A DNA stretch of 59,758 bases from Bacteroidota bacterium (GCA_017857395.1 JAFMDF010000017.1:1-59758), one strand, 5' to 3'. Positions 18,835-27,411 are shown, numbered from the stretch's first letter. Numbers and translations are program-made. Notes: generated from the sequence alone by a model not told the origin.

Positions 18835-19101
18835 TACGCTAGGTTCGCTCAAATTTTTGATTAATACATAAATTACACGAAATAATATTCTGTATTAAAA
18901 GTATTTTTATCTTTAAAACAGTATTTTGTTCGTATTTATTTTTATTAAATAAATATAATTAAAATATTATTTTTAACCCTAAAATAATAACCTGAAAAGA
19001 GTTTATTTAAAATAAATAAAATTCTGCATTTTAAACATAAATCAAAATATTATTTTGATAATATTTTATTTTATTAACTAATTTTGGGCGAACCTAGCGT
19101 A
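18835..19101. mobile_element. 267-bp AT-rich MITE-like inverted-repeat element
   Basis: Left end TACGCTAGGTTCGCTCAAAT; the right end on the opposite strand reads TACGCTAGGTTCGCCCAAAA, 14 bp exact then near-matching to about 30 bp. The interior is AT-rich without coding capacity. It fills much of the 554-bp gap between pdxJ and the next gene. A target duplication cannot be assigned with confidence. Confidence 0.65.
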
Positions 19102-19232
19102 GTACAATTAGTTATTTGGAATATCGAACAAAATGGCTTAATTTGCTTTTAATAAAAGTGTCCTCCTTTTTTCCCTAATTTTTTTTGGCTAAACCCGATT
19201 TGCTAATATAACCTACGAAACCTACATCGCCT

Positions 19233-19556
19233 ATGCGAAAAATCTTACTATTCATTTCCTTCTTTTGTTTACCATTTTTGGTAATTGGGCAATCCCAAAA
19301 AAACAGTAATACCATTTCTGTTCAAAAGATTGTAAAAATCTACCCTAACCCTGCGTTTAATTTTATCGGCTTGAATAATGTCTCTAATGTAGGCAGTATT
19401 ATTATTTATAACTTAGTTGGTCGTAAGATGAAAAAATTTACACCTCAGGAAGGAGAACGTTATGATATTGCTGATTTGCCAAGAGGTATGTATTTAGTAC
19501 AATTACTAGGTACTGATGGAAAAGTAGTTACGACTCAACGAATGTCTAAAAAATAA
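19233..19556 (+). CDS. Minimal secreted protein made almost only of a T9SS sorting domain
   Basis: 107 residues: signal peptide 1-20 (ends VIGQ), a short linker (SQKNSNTISVQK) and then a complete type A T9SS C-terminal domain: VKIYPNPAFNFI, IIIYNLVGRKMKKF, YDIADLPRGMYLVQLLGTDGKVVTTQRM. No cargo domain exists between signal and sorting domain. Normal T9SS cargo carries hundreds of residues of passenger. Similar stand-alone proteins occur in Saprospiria-like genomes. It could be a small surface protein, a competitor for the sorting machinery, or the relic of a larger gene; the intact frame and the strong terminator argue against a relic. Confidence 0.8.
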   Translation: MRKILLFISFFCLPFLVIGQSQKNSNTISVQKIVKIYPNPAFNFIGLNNVSNVGSIIIYNLVGRKMKKFTPQEGERYDIADLPRGMYLVQLLGTDGKVVTTQRMSKK

Positions 19557-19580
19557 CGATTATTAAATTTTCTAAATAGA

Positions 19581-19614
19581 AAAATAGCGAATTGCAAATG
19601 CGATTCGCTATTTT
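19581..19614 (+). terminator. Intrinsic terminator of the small T9SS gene
   Basis: 15-bp arms (19581-19595 and 19600-19614) with one T/C mismatch that is a U-G pair on the plus-strand RNA, a 4-base loop and a following T-run (TTTTTTTTT). Confidence 0.85.
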
Positions 19615-19766
19615 TTTTTACCTCTTTTAAAATTTTCTACTTTTACAGCTTATAAGGAAACGATAAATGATGAACGATGAATTTGTAAAAAATTGACTTT
19701 CAATGATTACATTTCAGAAAATGTAAATACTTATTTTTATTTTTCCTAAATAATCAAATACTGTAG

Positions 19767-21206
19767 ATGAAAAATTTAATTGTAATTTTATTAGCTACTA
19801 TTTTTCTAATGGTAGCTTGTCAAAGTAATGTTTCGGAAACAACAGCTTCGAAATCGAGCGCTACCGAGTTATTGCATTCAACTCCTCCAAAGACCGCAAC
19901 AGATAATGGTGGCTTATTTTTACCAACAGGTTTTGGAGCGCTAGTAGTCGTAGATAGTGTTGGGCCAGCTAGACATTTGGCGGTGCGGGAGAATGGTGAT
20001 ATTTATATAAAACTAAGTGTTCGTACTGGCGATAAAGGTAATGTCGCAATCAGAGATACCGATAATGATGGAAAGGCAGATATTATTCAACGCTGGGGCA
20101 ACTATCCAAATGATGGCAGCTTTGCCACAGAAATGCGGATTCATAAGGGGTATTTATATTTTAGCTCAGAGTTAGTCGTTTATCGACAAAAACTTACCCC
20201 TGGTAAATTAATTCCTGCTGGAAACCCCGAAGTCATCTTAACCGACCGTTTTCCACTTCGATGGCATAATGCAAAATCCTTGGCTTTTGATGATAAAGAT
20301 GGCATGTATGTTACTTTTAGCGCTCCAACTAACGCCTGTGAAGATTGGACGACCGCTAAGGATAAAACTTACGCAGGGGTTAAAGGGTATTCTCCTTGCC
20401 GAGATTTAAAAGATTTTGGTGGTATTTGGAAATTTGATAAAAATAAATTGGGGCAATTCCAGTCAGATGGCCAAAGATATGCAACAGGCCTAAGAAGTAT
20501 TGTTGCTATGACTTGGAACGAAGTTGATAATAGTTTATATGCGTTGAATCATGGAAGGGATTATTTATATAGTCATGCGCCACAACATTATACCCCTTGG
20601 CACGAAGCCGTTTTACCCGCAGAAGAGTTTATGAAAATTAAAAAAGGAGATAATTTTGGTTGGCCTTATGGTTATTATGACCATTTTCAAAATAAAAGAA
20701 TGTTAGCGCCAGAATATGGTGGAGATGGTAAAAAAGAAGCCGCTTTTGCCAAACCGTTAATGGGTTTGCCCGCACATTGGGCACCGAATGATTTACTATT
20801 TTATAAAGGTACTCAATTTCCTGAACGATATAAGAATGGTGCATTTGTTGCCTTTCATGGCTCTACCAATCGTACCCCTTATCCTCAAGCAGGGTATATT
20901 GTCGCTTTTATTCCTTTTGAAAATGGGAAACCCATCGGAAAATGGGAAGTTTTTGCAGATGGCTTTACTGGTTTGGAAACCATTAAAGTAATGGATGACG
21001 TAAAGTATAGACCTATGGGGCTCTCAGAAGGGCCAGATGGTTCTTTATATATCTCTGAATCTAGGCAAGGTAAAATATGGCGAGTTATCTTTAATGGAGA
21101 TGCAGAAAATTTTGGCAGCCCTCAACTTGCGGAGATGGAAGCAAGAAAATCTAAAGCTCATATTAGAGTACCTGATGAAAAGAAGGATAAGTTGTTTTCA
21201 AAATAA
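19767..21206 (+). CDS. Sorbosone/glucose dehydrogenase-like (GSDH family) lipoprotein
   Basis: 479 residues with lipoprotein signal (FLMVACQS). A six-bladed propeller of the PQQ-type glucose/sorbosone dehydrogenase family is suggested by LPTGFGALVVVDSVGPARHLAV, GDIYIKL, DTDNDGKADI, LRWHNAKSLAF, GLRSIVAMTWN, ALNHGRDYL, GDNFGWPYGYYD, VAFHGSTNRTP and YRPMGLSEGPDGSLYISES. These proteins oxidise aldoses or similar sugars with PQQ, but many members lack proof of cofactor or substrate. The segment FGWPYGYYDH is the family landmark. Anchored in the inner or outer membrane facing the periplasm. No partner cytochrome is adjacent. Alone on the plus strand. Confidence 0.85.
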   Translation: MKNLIVILLATIFLMVACQSNVSETTASKSSATELLHSTPPKTATDNGGLFLPTGFGALVVVDSVGPARHLAVRENGDIYIKLSVRTGDKGNVAIRDTDNDGKADIIQRWGNYPNDGSFATEMRIHKGYLYFSSELVVYRQKLTPGKLIPAGNPEVILTDRFPLRWHNAKSLAFDDKDGMYVTFSAPTNACEDWTTAKDKTYAGVKGYSPCRDLKDFGGIWKFDKNKLGQFQSDGQRYATGLRSIVAMTWNEVDNSLYALNHGRDYLYSHAPQHYTPWHEAVLPAEEFMKIKKGDNFGWPYGYYDHFQNKRMLAPEYGGDGKKEAAFAKPLMGLPAHWAPNDLLFYKGTQFPERYKNGAFVAFHGSTNRTPYPQAGYIVAFIPFENGKPIGKWEVFADGFTGLETIKVMDDVKYRPMGLSEGPDGSLYISESRQGKIWRVIFNGDAENFGSPQLAEMEARKSKAHIRVPDEKKDKLFSK

Positions 21207-21248
21207 GTAAGTAATCAGACAAAAATAAGTTGGGTTATCCAGAGACAC

Positions 21249-21264
21249 TTGGAGGTCTCCAAGC
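21249..21264. terminator. Short CTTGGAG/CTCCAAG hairpin
   Basis: 7-bp arms with a 2-base loop, about 45 bp past the GSDH stop. The same CTCCAAG/CTTGGAG words recur in a stem near 56591-56616. Confidence 0.4.
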
Positions 21265-21332
21265 GTTTCGAAAATCGCCAACTAGGAAAAACATGGGATA
21301 AAAAATGCCAAATCCTCGTAATTTTAATCCGC

Positions 21333-21500
21333 CTAGTGGTTAGTCAATGTTAAAATGACGTGTGTAAGTTTGAGTGAATTTTGGGACTGACCAAGGCGAA
21401 AAACGCAGACATAGCCGTAGCTATGGCGAGTATTTTTAACGCAGGACAGGTTCAAAAGTCGCCAAAATTACCAGTCAATTTTATCTTGACTAACCACTAG
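21333..21500. mobile_element. 168-bp MITE-like inverted-repeat element
   Basis: Ends CTAGTGGTTAGTCAA (left) and its exact complement (right), 15 bp perfect, extending with mismatches to about 27 bp. The interior has a small stem (CATAGCCGTAGCTATGG) and no ORF. It lies between convergent genes. Confidence 0.72.
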
Positions 21501-21525
21501 TAGCACGCTACAATGCTTTTCTACG

Positions 21526-22206
21526 CTATAATAGCTTACGCTCTTTAGCTAATGGTGCTAATAATCCAAAGGTCAATTGAATACTCTTTGAGGTATTGGT
21601 TAAAGTAGAATGACTTTCGATATCTAGCATACCACCATTATATCTAATATCTAATAAGAGTTTCCAACCTTTCGCAATAATCTTTTCCGTATTCAAACCA
21701 ATAGACAATGCTAGGTCAAAGCGTCGAATACCTGCTTCCTTAAAACTAATTGGAATATCAATAGTGCGTCTCAAATTGGCGTAAGTGAAGTAAGAAGATT
21801 TAACATCAATGGCAAAGGCAGGAATAATTCCACCAACTACACCAAACTCATATTCTTTATTTTTAAAGACTTTTAATTTTCCTAATAAAGGGACTTTCGC
21901 ATAAAAAATGGAATTATTATAGACTCGTTGTTCCTCTCTTGCCTGTACTGATAATACCGTTCCATCCGAGACCAAAGCTAATTCGGGCATAAAATTAAAA
22001 TAGTCATTAATATTAATTTCTACAGGAATACTAAAAAAGAAGCCATTTAAATCCCCGCTATTAGTTGCGTCAAGCGGATTAACATTAAAGAAAAAGGTAG
22101 ATTTAGATTGATTAATACCTCCTTTAAAACCAATATAGGTTTGTGAAAAAATAGATAAGGATAGGAATAGTAAAGCTACTACTAGAGTTAATCGGTATGG
22201 AATCAT
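21526..22206 (-). CDS. Outer-membrane beta-barrel protein (PorT-like)
   Basis: 226 residues with signal peptide (ends SIFSQ). The mature protein starts TYIGFKGGINQSKS, the usual opening of small PorT/OMP_b-brl proteins, and shows alternating hydrophobic strands (INDYFNFMPELALV, YEFGVVGGIIPAFAID, RRFDLALSIGLNTE, GWKLLLDIRYNGGMLDI, SIQLTFGLLAPL). Probably an 8-10-stranded barrel. Role unknown: the family includes gliding/secretion proteins and plain porin-like barrels, with no motif here to decide. Minus strand, 76 bp downstream of the SRPBCC gene, so possibly in its transcript. Confidence 0.8.
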   Translation of the reverse strand: MIPYRLTLVVALLFLSLSIFSQTYIGFKGGINQSKSTFFFNVNPLDATNSGDLNGFFFSIPVEININDYFNFMPELALVSDGTVLSVQAREEQRVYNNSIFYAKVPLLGKLKVFKNKEYEFGVVGGIIPAFAIDVKSSYFTYANLRRTIDIPISFKEAGIRRFDLALSIGLNTEKIIAKGWKLLLDIRYNGGMLDIESHSTLTNTSKSIQLTFGLLAPLAKERKLL

Positions 22207-22282
22207 CGTTGTATGTTTTTATTACAACGTCCATATCTTAAATATTAATTTCTACTATAATTATTTTAACATTCTCTCTAAA

Positions 22283-22798
22283 TTATTGTCGCTCTGCATA
22301 CATTTTAAAGCTATCCAATCTAGCCTGATCTTCATTTTTTATGAACCAGAAGAAAGAAGCGTACAAACATTTTAAAAGATAAGTTTTCCCTTCTGTACTA
22401 GCTTCATTGATAATTATAGTCTGTCCATTCATTTCTCGAAAAGCAATGGTTTCTTCCTTAATCATTTCAATAGATTGAGTGCTATAATTAATTTGTTGCT
22501 GCTTTTTATATTTCGTAACTATCCGCTTCATTTGAGTAAAAGTGCCTTGAACATCTGTCACCATTTTATATTTATTGCCAACTGTTCCAGGCTTTTGTTC
22601 CTCTGTTCTGATAGATTGTAATCCAGTATACCAATGTTTCATTTTAGTTGCATCCGTATATAGTTTGAAAGTTTCTGCTATTGGTAAATTAACTTGTTGT
22701 GTTGTCGTATATTTAGTTTTTGGAAAGAGTAAACCCGATAATAAAAACAATACAAGTAGTACCGCTAAAAATTTTAGGATAAATTTTAAGATTCGCAT
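22283..22798 (-). CDS. Membrane-anchored SRPBCC/START-like protein
   Basis: 171 residues. One N-terminal transmembrane helix (residues 5-26) is followed by an SRPBCC (Bet v 1-like) fold: YTTTQQVNLPIAETFKLYTDATKMKHWYTGLQSI, GTVGNKYKMVTDVQGTF and a long C-terminal helix beginning near residue 145. The family binds hydrophobic ligands; here no ligand can be proposed. The TM helix would put the cavity outside the cytoplasm. Possible operon with the barrel gene downstream (22206) and, 96 bp upstream, the MFS gene. Confidence 0.75.
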   Translation of the reverse strand: MRILKFILKFLAVLLVLFLLSGLLFPKTKYTTTQQVNLPIAETFKLYTDATKMKHWYTGLQSIRTEEQKPGTVGNKYKMVTDVQGTFTQMKRIVTKYKKQQQINYSTQSIEMIKEETIAFREMNGQTIIINEASTEGKTYLLKCLYASFFWFIKNEDQARLDSFKMYAERQ

Positions 22799-22894
22799 AG
22801 TGATAAAGTTGTCAATTATCGATTATCTGTTGTCTGTTTTAAACCGACAATTGATGACCGACAATTTTATAAAATGAATTGTTCTGTAATATAT

Positions 22895-24067
22895 TTAATC
22901 TGCCAGCACTACATCTGTCTCTTTCCACAAAAATAATAAAGCTATTAGCGGAAAAACAGCAATTACATTAAAAGTAGTAGAAAAGTTAGCAAAATTATTA
23001 TCATAAATTGCCGCTCCCAATAAAGCACCCGAACCAATTGCTACTTCCAAACCTATATATAAGGTTGCCATCGCTTTGCCACGATGTTCGATTTCACTAC
23101 GATCAATAGTCCAAGCAAATAAAGCGGGTATCCCTACTCCTAGGGAAAATCCCACTAAACCTGACGATGCTAATAACCAAGTAGGTGATTGCGACATCCC
23201 CATTAATACAAAAGCAATCGCTAGCATGACCGCCGATATTCTAATCGCCACTACCCTACCGTATATATCTGATAATCGACCTGCTACGAGTCTAGATAAA
23301 ATCGAACACAACGTAAAACTCGTAAAAAATGCCCCCTTATTGACCATTCCTAAATGCACACTTTGGTCGGGTGTAATGGTTATAATAGCCCCAAATCCTA
23401 AGTAAATTAAACCACAGGCAATCGCTGGAATAATTGATCCGCTATCAAATATTTCATTTCTTTTCAGCAGCAATAATCGAGGATGGAAAGCTTGTTTTTG
23501 AGCGAGTGTTTCTTTCATATTTAATAAGAGTAGCATCGACAATAAAGCGATACCAGAAGAAACATAAAACATCAAGTTTAGCGATTCATACACCGCAATA
23601 TAGCTCCCTACAAAAGGCCCAATAGAACTTCCTAAATTAATGCTAATTCCTATAATCCCCATGGCTTCTCCTCTCCGTTTTTCAGATACTATATCTGCTA
23701 CGTAAGCCGTAATGGCTGTAGGAGTAAACCCAGTAGAAAAGCCATGTAAAAGCCGCAGTAAAAGAAAGCCACTAACGGTCGTCAAAACTGGATAAATCAG
23801 GCTACATAGAATACAAACAACCGCTCCAAAAATAATGATGGGCACTCGACCAATTGTATCTGCCAATTTTCCACTAAATGGTCTTGAAATACCCGCAGTT
23901 AGCGTAAATAATGCAATAATTAAGCCCTTATATTCTGCGCCCCCTAAGCTTGATAAGTAGGCAGGCAGTTCAGGAATAATCATGTTAAAACTAGCTCCAA
24001 AAAGGGCGAAACTAGTGCAAAGCAACAGAAAGGAACGCGTATATAACGGCTGGTCATTTTTTTGCAT
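22895..24067 (-). CDS. MFS transporter
   Basis: 390 residues from the ATG at 24067; a TTG start six codons further upstream is possible but adds nothing conserved. Twelve hydrophobic segments. The signature GKLADTIGRVPIIIFG between helices 2 and 3 and GRLSDIYGRVVAIRI between helices 8 and 9 are the paired MFS loop motifs. VSEKRRGEAMGIIGISINLG is typical of the drug/sugar efflux-like branch. A proton-coupled inner-membrane exporter or importer of small molecules; the substrate cannot be read. First gene of a minus-strand row with SRPBCC and barrel genes. Confidence 0.9.
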   Translation of the reverse strand: MQKNDQPLYTRSFLLLCTSFALFGASFNMIIPELPAYLSSLGGAEYKGLIIALFTLTAGISRPFSGKLADTIGRVPIIIFGAVVCILCSLIYPVLTTVSGFLLLRLLHGFSTGFTPTAITAYVADIVSEKRRGEAMGIIGISINLGSSIGPFVGSYIAVYESLNLMFYVSSGIALLSMLLLLNMKETLAQKQAFHPRLLLLKRNEIFDSGSIIPAIACGLIYLGFGAIITITPDQSVHLGMVNKGAFFTSFTLCSILSRLVAGRLSDIYGRVVAIRISAVMLAIAFVLMGMSQSPTWLLASSGLVGFSLGVGIPALFAWTIDRSEIEHRGKAMATLYIGLEVAIGSGALLGAAIYDNNFANFSTTFNVIAVFPLIALLFLWKETDVVLAD

Positions 24068-24241
24068 CCGCAAAAGTAAGTACAAGGATTGAATTAGTGA
24101 AGGATTTAAGGATTGAAGAATCTAGAAATGATTGTAAAGATTGTGAGATTGTATGATTGTGTACGTGCTGTGTACAATTAGAAATTAAGCTATTTTTGTC
24201 CGACTACTTACTTAGGGAAACATCAAATTCTAAGTTAATCT

Positions 24242-24370
24242 AGAACGTCAGATAAAAAATTGATAATTATCCGTGTCCCTTTATTCACCTGTGGTAGTAA
24301 TTTTATATCGCAGATTAATAAAGGGATACGGATAGTAGACAAAATTGTAACTTCTATTTTATCATTTTTT
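24242..24370. repeat. ATCCGTGTCCC inverted-repeat family, copy A
   Basis: Shares most bases with 58084-58200. Internal arms 24269-24285 and 24317-24333 (17 bp, one transition) form a stem around a 31-base loop. It occupies the gap between the paraoxonase-like gene's 3' end (24436) and the MFS gene's 5' side. Confidence 0.7.
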
Positions 24371-24435
24371 AACTTGATTAAAAATTCTTTCCTAAGTAAC
24401 ACTAAATCAATAAACGACACATTTACTATCCGTTA

Positions 24436-25515
24436 CTAAAATCCATCAACAATCAGAATAAAAGGGTCAAATACCTGTGCAATATAAAGTCGATTTTCAT
24501 AATGTAAAACCGTAGATGCTGCACTAATCAAATCGCCATTATTTTGAAAAGGTATTGTCGTTTTTAAAGTCATTGGGTCTATCCCAAATACTTGCATAGG
24601 GGATTTCTCCTTAGCGTCTTTGGCATGTGCCAAAAATTTTAGTGGACAAGGATGTGCGACTGTCCATAAAACGCCCTCATTATCCATTAATAAATTATCG
24701 CCAATCGGGATATTAACGTCATGTGCTTTAGTAGAATGTTTATCTTCGGCATCCACCTGACCATCCTTTATTTTATACCGCGCGACTTCTTGACAGCCTC
24801 CGTTTGCGACCAATAAATAACCTTCTTTTTGATTGACCCAAACCCCATTTGGATAACACATATTATCAAGTACAATTTGCCAATTACCCATTCCATCATA
24901 ATGCACCACACTACCATTACCTATTCCTAAAATAGCTTTTGTACCTTCATTTGGGTTCATATTTGGGACAGAATTAGAGGCGTAGAAACTACCATCCTCC
25001 AAAACATCTAAATCATTGGGCACATTCATTAATTCGTCCATCATGATATTTTGGGTATCTGCCAGTAAGCTATCATCTTGAATTACAAATCGAACAACAC
25101 TATGCTGCCAACTTTCTCCTTTCTTATCATGAGAAATAGCATATAAATAAGGTATGGAATCGATTGTTACAATGTCTATTCCATGTGGATGAACCGTAAA
25201 ATTAGTAGGAATGATTGTAAACTCAAAAGTCGTATTATCTGCTGGATTGATTCCATAGAAACCTCCTGTTTCAGGTTTACCTTGACGTCGTTCTGCACAG
25301 GATACAATAATTCGAGGATACCCCATCGACGTGTCCATAGCTAAGTCTTCTGGACCACTTCCTACTTCAAGTTTCTGCGTTTTTGGTGTTCCTTTTGTTG
25401 TATAATCTCCACAACTAAGCGGTGATATGCCACAGTCACTAAATTGAAAATATAGGATGGGCAATAAGAGTAAAATGGCTAGAAAAATTAAAAAATAGAC
25501 AATGGCTTTTTTCAT
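24436..25515 (-). CDS. Paraoxonase/arylesterase-like propeller protein
   Basis: 359 residues with an N-terminal membrane anchor (residues 4-24) and no lipobox. Motifs follow serum paraoxonase (PON) order: SGPEDLAMD near residue 52, TVHPHGIDIV (PON1 has NPHGIS with its catalytic-dyad His), NVPNDLDVLEDGSFYASNS (calcium-binding Asn/Asp) and CYPNGVWVNQKEGYLLVAN. This order of H, N-D and N on blade starts suggests a calcium-dependent lactonase/esterase. PON enzymes hydrolyse lactones, including acyl-homoserine lactones; the substrate here is unknown. Predicted to face the periplasm. Divergent from queE with a 316-bp shared upstream region. Confidence 0.8.
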   Translation of the reverse strand: MKKAIVYFLIFLAILLLLPILYFQFSDCGISPLSCGDYTTKGTPKTQKLEVGSGPEDLAMDTSMGYPRIIVSCAERRQGKPETGGFYGINPADNTTFEFTIIPTNFTVHPHGIDIVTIDSIPYLYAISHDKKGESWQHSVVRFVIQDDSLLADTQNIMMDELMNVPNDLDVLEDGSFYASNSVPNMNPNEGTKAILGIGNGSVVHYDGMGNWQIVLDNMCYPNGVWVNQKEGYLLVANGGCQEVARYKIKDGQVDAEDKHSTKAHDVNIPIGDNLLMDNEGVLWTVAHPCPLKFLAHAKDAKEKSPMQVFGIDPMTLKTTIPFQNNGDLISAASTVLHYENRLYIAQVFDPFILIVDGF

Positions 25516-25739
25516 ATCGTTTTGTTCAGTTGCATAAAAAAAGAAGGGAAAGCAGGAAAAAATTAGGAATATCCAATTTTCTGTTCCTAATTACAAATAT
25601 AATCTTTTCTAATTCTAAACGGGCATCCAGATAATCTATCCTAAAAAAGTCGTTATTTTACACTTATATTTTAACAATTAATTTATAAATTATCTCTAAA
25701 GAGGAACTTTTAACCTTCGTGTTTTCTTCTCATTTTTGA

Positions 25740-25793
25740 GATTGAGATTGAGATTGAGATTGAGATTGAGATTGAGATTGAGATTGAGATTGA
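25740..25793 (+). repeat. (GATTGA)9 hexanucleotide microsatellite
   Basis: Nine uninterrupted GATTGA units (54 bp). It ends 38 bp before the likely queE start, within the divergent queE / paraoxonase-like promoter region. A TAG/TAA-free frame through it reaches a TAA at 25820, so it is not part of the queE coding sequence. Confidence 0.95.
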
Positions 25794-25798
25794 ATATT

Positions 25799-25806
25799 TA
25801 CATTTT
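25799..25806 (+). promoter_or_regulatory. Possible -7 element of queE
   Basis: TACATTTT, one base off TAnnTTTG. The -33 region would then fall inside the hexanucleotide array, and the leader would be about 20 bases. Confidence 0.25.
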
Positions 25807-25831
25807 TTTATCCATAAAATAAGTAAGCACT

Positions 25832-26476
25832 CTGTACGCAATTAAAGAAATATATTATACCCTTCAAGGGGAAGGCGCTCACACCGGTCGAGCTGCTGTG
25901 TTTTGTCGTTTTTCAGGCTGCAACTTATGGAGTGGTCGAGAAAAAGATAGACATAAAGCCATTTGCCAATTTTGTGATACCGACTTTTGGGGAACGGATG
26001 GGGTCAACGGCGGAAAATATAAAACTGCTACGGAGGTAGCCACTGCAGTTATGGCACTTTGGAAAAAAGATGACCAAGGAGTCCCAATTGGTACACCTTA
26101 TGTCGTTTGCACAGGAGGAGAACCGCTTTTACAATTGGACAAAAAACTAGTCAAAGCATTTCATAAAGCGGGTATCGAAGTAGGAATTGAAACCAACGGT
26201 ACTAAAAAAGCACCTAAAGGGATTGATTGGATTTGTATGAGCCCGAAAGCAGGTGCTGAATTGATATTAAAAAAAGGAAATGAGTTAAAATTAGTTTTTC
26301 CACAACCTGGGGCTATGCCTGAGCAATTTGAGGATTTAAAATTTGACCATTTTTATTTGCAACCTATGGATGGGCCTAATGCTGCCGAAAACACCCGCCT
26401 TACCCTCGATTATTGTTTAAAAAATCCAAAATGGAATTTAAGTATACAAACGCATAAGTTGTTGCATATTCCGTAA
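25832..26476 (+). CDS. queE: 7-carboxy-7-deazaguanine synthase, apparent CTG start
   Basis: Radical-SAM enzyme of queuosine precursor synthesis, converting 6-carboxytetrahydropterin to 7-carboxy-7-deazaguanine. The reading frame from 25832 encodes YAIKEIYYTLQGEGAHTGR, then FCRFSGCNLW, a Cys-x14-Cys-x2-Cys cluster motif ending CQFCDTDFWGTDG, TGGEPLLQLD and IETNGT. The LQGEG loop is conserved in QueE and lies upstream of the first ATG/GTG-type codon (GTG at 25898), so starting there would delete needed residues. Between the in-frame stop TAA (25820) and the conserved region the codons are GTA, AGC, ACT, CTG; CTG (25832) takes the place where relatives have ATG followed by Tyr. 214 residues, the usual length. 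No other queuosine gene is in the window. Confidence 0.88.
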   Translation: MYAIKEIYYTLQGEGAHTGRAAVFCRFSGCNLWSGREKDRHKAICQFCDTDFWGTDGVNGGKYKTATEVATAVMALWKKDDQGVPIGTPYVVCTGGEPLLQLDKKLVKAFHKAGIEVGIETNGTKKAPKGIDWICMSPKAGAELILKKGNELKLVFPQPGAMPEQFEDLKFDHFYLQPMDGPNAAENTRLTLDYCLKNPKWNLSIQTHKLLHIP

Positions 26477-26526
26477 CTCAACTTCAATCTCTATTTACGG
26501 GGCACTTGCAACTTCATAAACAAAGA

Positions 26527-27411
26527 TTATCCTTTTACAAAAATATCCAAATGCGCTATCTCTAATCGTTGTTGCCCCGTAATAATTAAATCTTTTTTCC
26601 GCCGTATCCACTTCTCAAAATTGCTTTGCATAGCTGGGGCTAAATCCATTTCCCCCAAAGCATTTTCCATAAAATTTAGAAGATAATAATGCATTTTTAT
26701 ATCAATAGGTGCAATATTCCAGGTACTAGTGGCAGATTGAATAGCACTTTCTTGTGCAGTAAATAACTCTACCATGTATTGGCTCGCTTTTCTCCCTAAG
26801 GCTTTCCCAAAATCTTGCGGTCGCTCCATGTGTTCATTATAAGCACCTACGAATACATCATCAAACGGGTCGGCAGGATGAAAAGTCATCCCTTCATAAC
26901 TTAAAGTGTGATAGAAATTTAATTTGTTTTTAGTGATTAAATCAACTAGTTCAGAAATTTGTTCCGTTGAAAACAAATCAAATACCGCATTGGCTAGTAC
27001 TAAATCTACTTTTTTCAAATCTACTAATGCTGCCAAATTCAACAAAGAATCATTCAAAATGGTCACCGTAATTTTCCGCTTAACAGACCTTATGTGAATC
27101 GTCCCTTTCTTCTGTTCAAAACTATATTTATAGTAATTGGCATAGTCTTTTAATCGTCTAATTGTCGCCTTTCTTAAGTCTGTATCTTGTTCTACTAAAT
27201 ACCAATTTTGGTTTTGAGAAAACTGTTCTACAAAATATAAACAATTAGAACCTGTTCCTGCGCCTACGTCTACTAACGTAATACTAGATTTTTTAGCTAA
27301 ATGTGCGATTACCTTACTTTCCAACGCTTTATTTCGTGCTTCTACATCGAACGGATACCGTTCATTTAACCAATCTATATCAAAATTTTCTTTTTCTTCT
27401 TCTTCCACCAT
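26527..27411 (-). CDS. Class I SAM-dependent methyltransferase, substrate unknown
   Basis: 294 residues, soluble. Motif I is VDVGAGTGSNCLYF near residue 41, motif II NWYLVEQDTDL, and VDLVLANAVFDLFS sits at the position of motif IV. The C-terminal third has NIAPIDIKMHYYLLNFM, and the protein ends in a basic-rich helix. The acceptor (small molecule, tRNA or protein) cannot be inferred: no NPPY, Cys or substrate signature is visible. Minus strand, convergent with queE at a 50-bp gap. Confidence 0.75.
   Translation of the reverse strand: MVEEEEKENFDIDWLNERYPFDVEARNKALESKVIAHLAKKSSITLVDVGAGTGSNCLYFVEQFSQNQNWYLVEQDTDLRKATIRRLKDYANYYKYSFEQKKGTIHIRSVKRKITVTILNDSLLNLAALVDLKKVDLVLANAVFDLFSTEQISELVDLITKNKLNFYHTLSYEGMTFHPADPFDDVFVGAYNEHMERPQDFGKALGRKASQYMVELFTAQESAIQSATSTWNIAPIDIKMHYYLLNFMENALGEMDLAPAMQSNFEKWIRRKKDLIITGQQRLEIAHLDIFVKG

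Noticed and set aside
24235-24420. Minus-strand 61-codon frame before the MFS gene
   Set aside because: It covers repeat copy A, and the same DNA repeat at 58084 does not keep the frame.
25740-25793. Hexamer array considered as a CRISPR or an iteron origin
   Set aside because: Units of six bases without spacers and no cas or rep genes nearby; it is a simple microsatellite.
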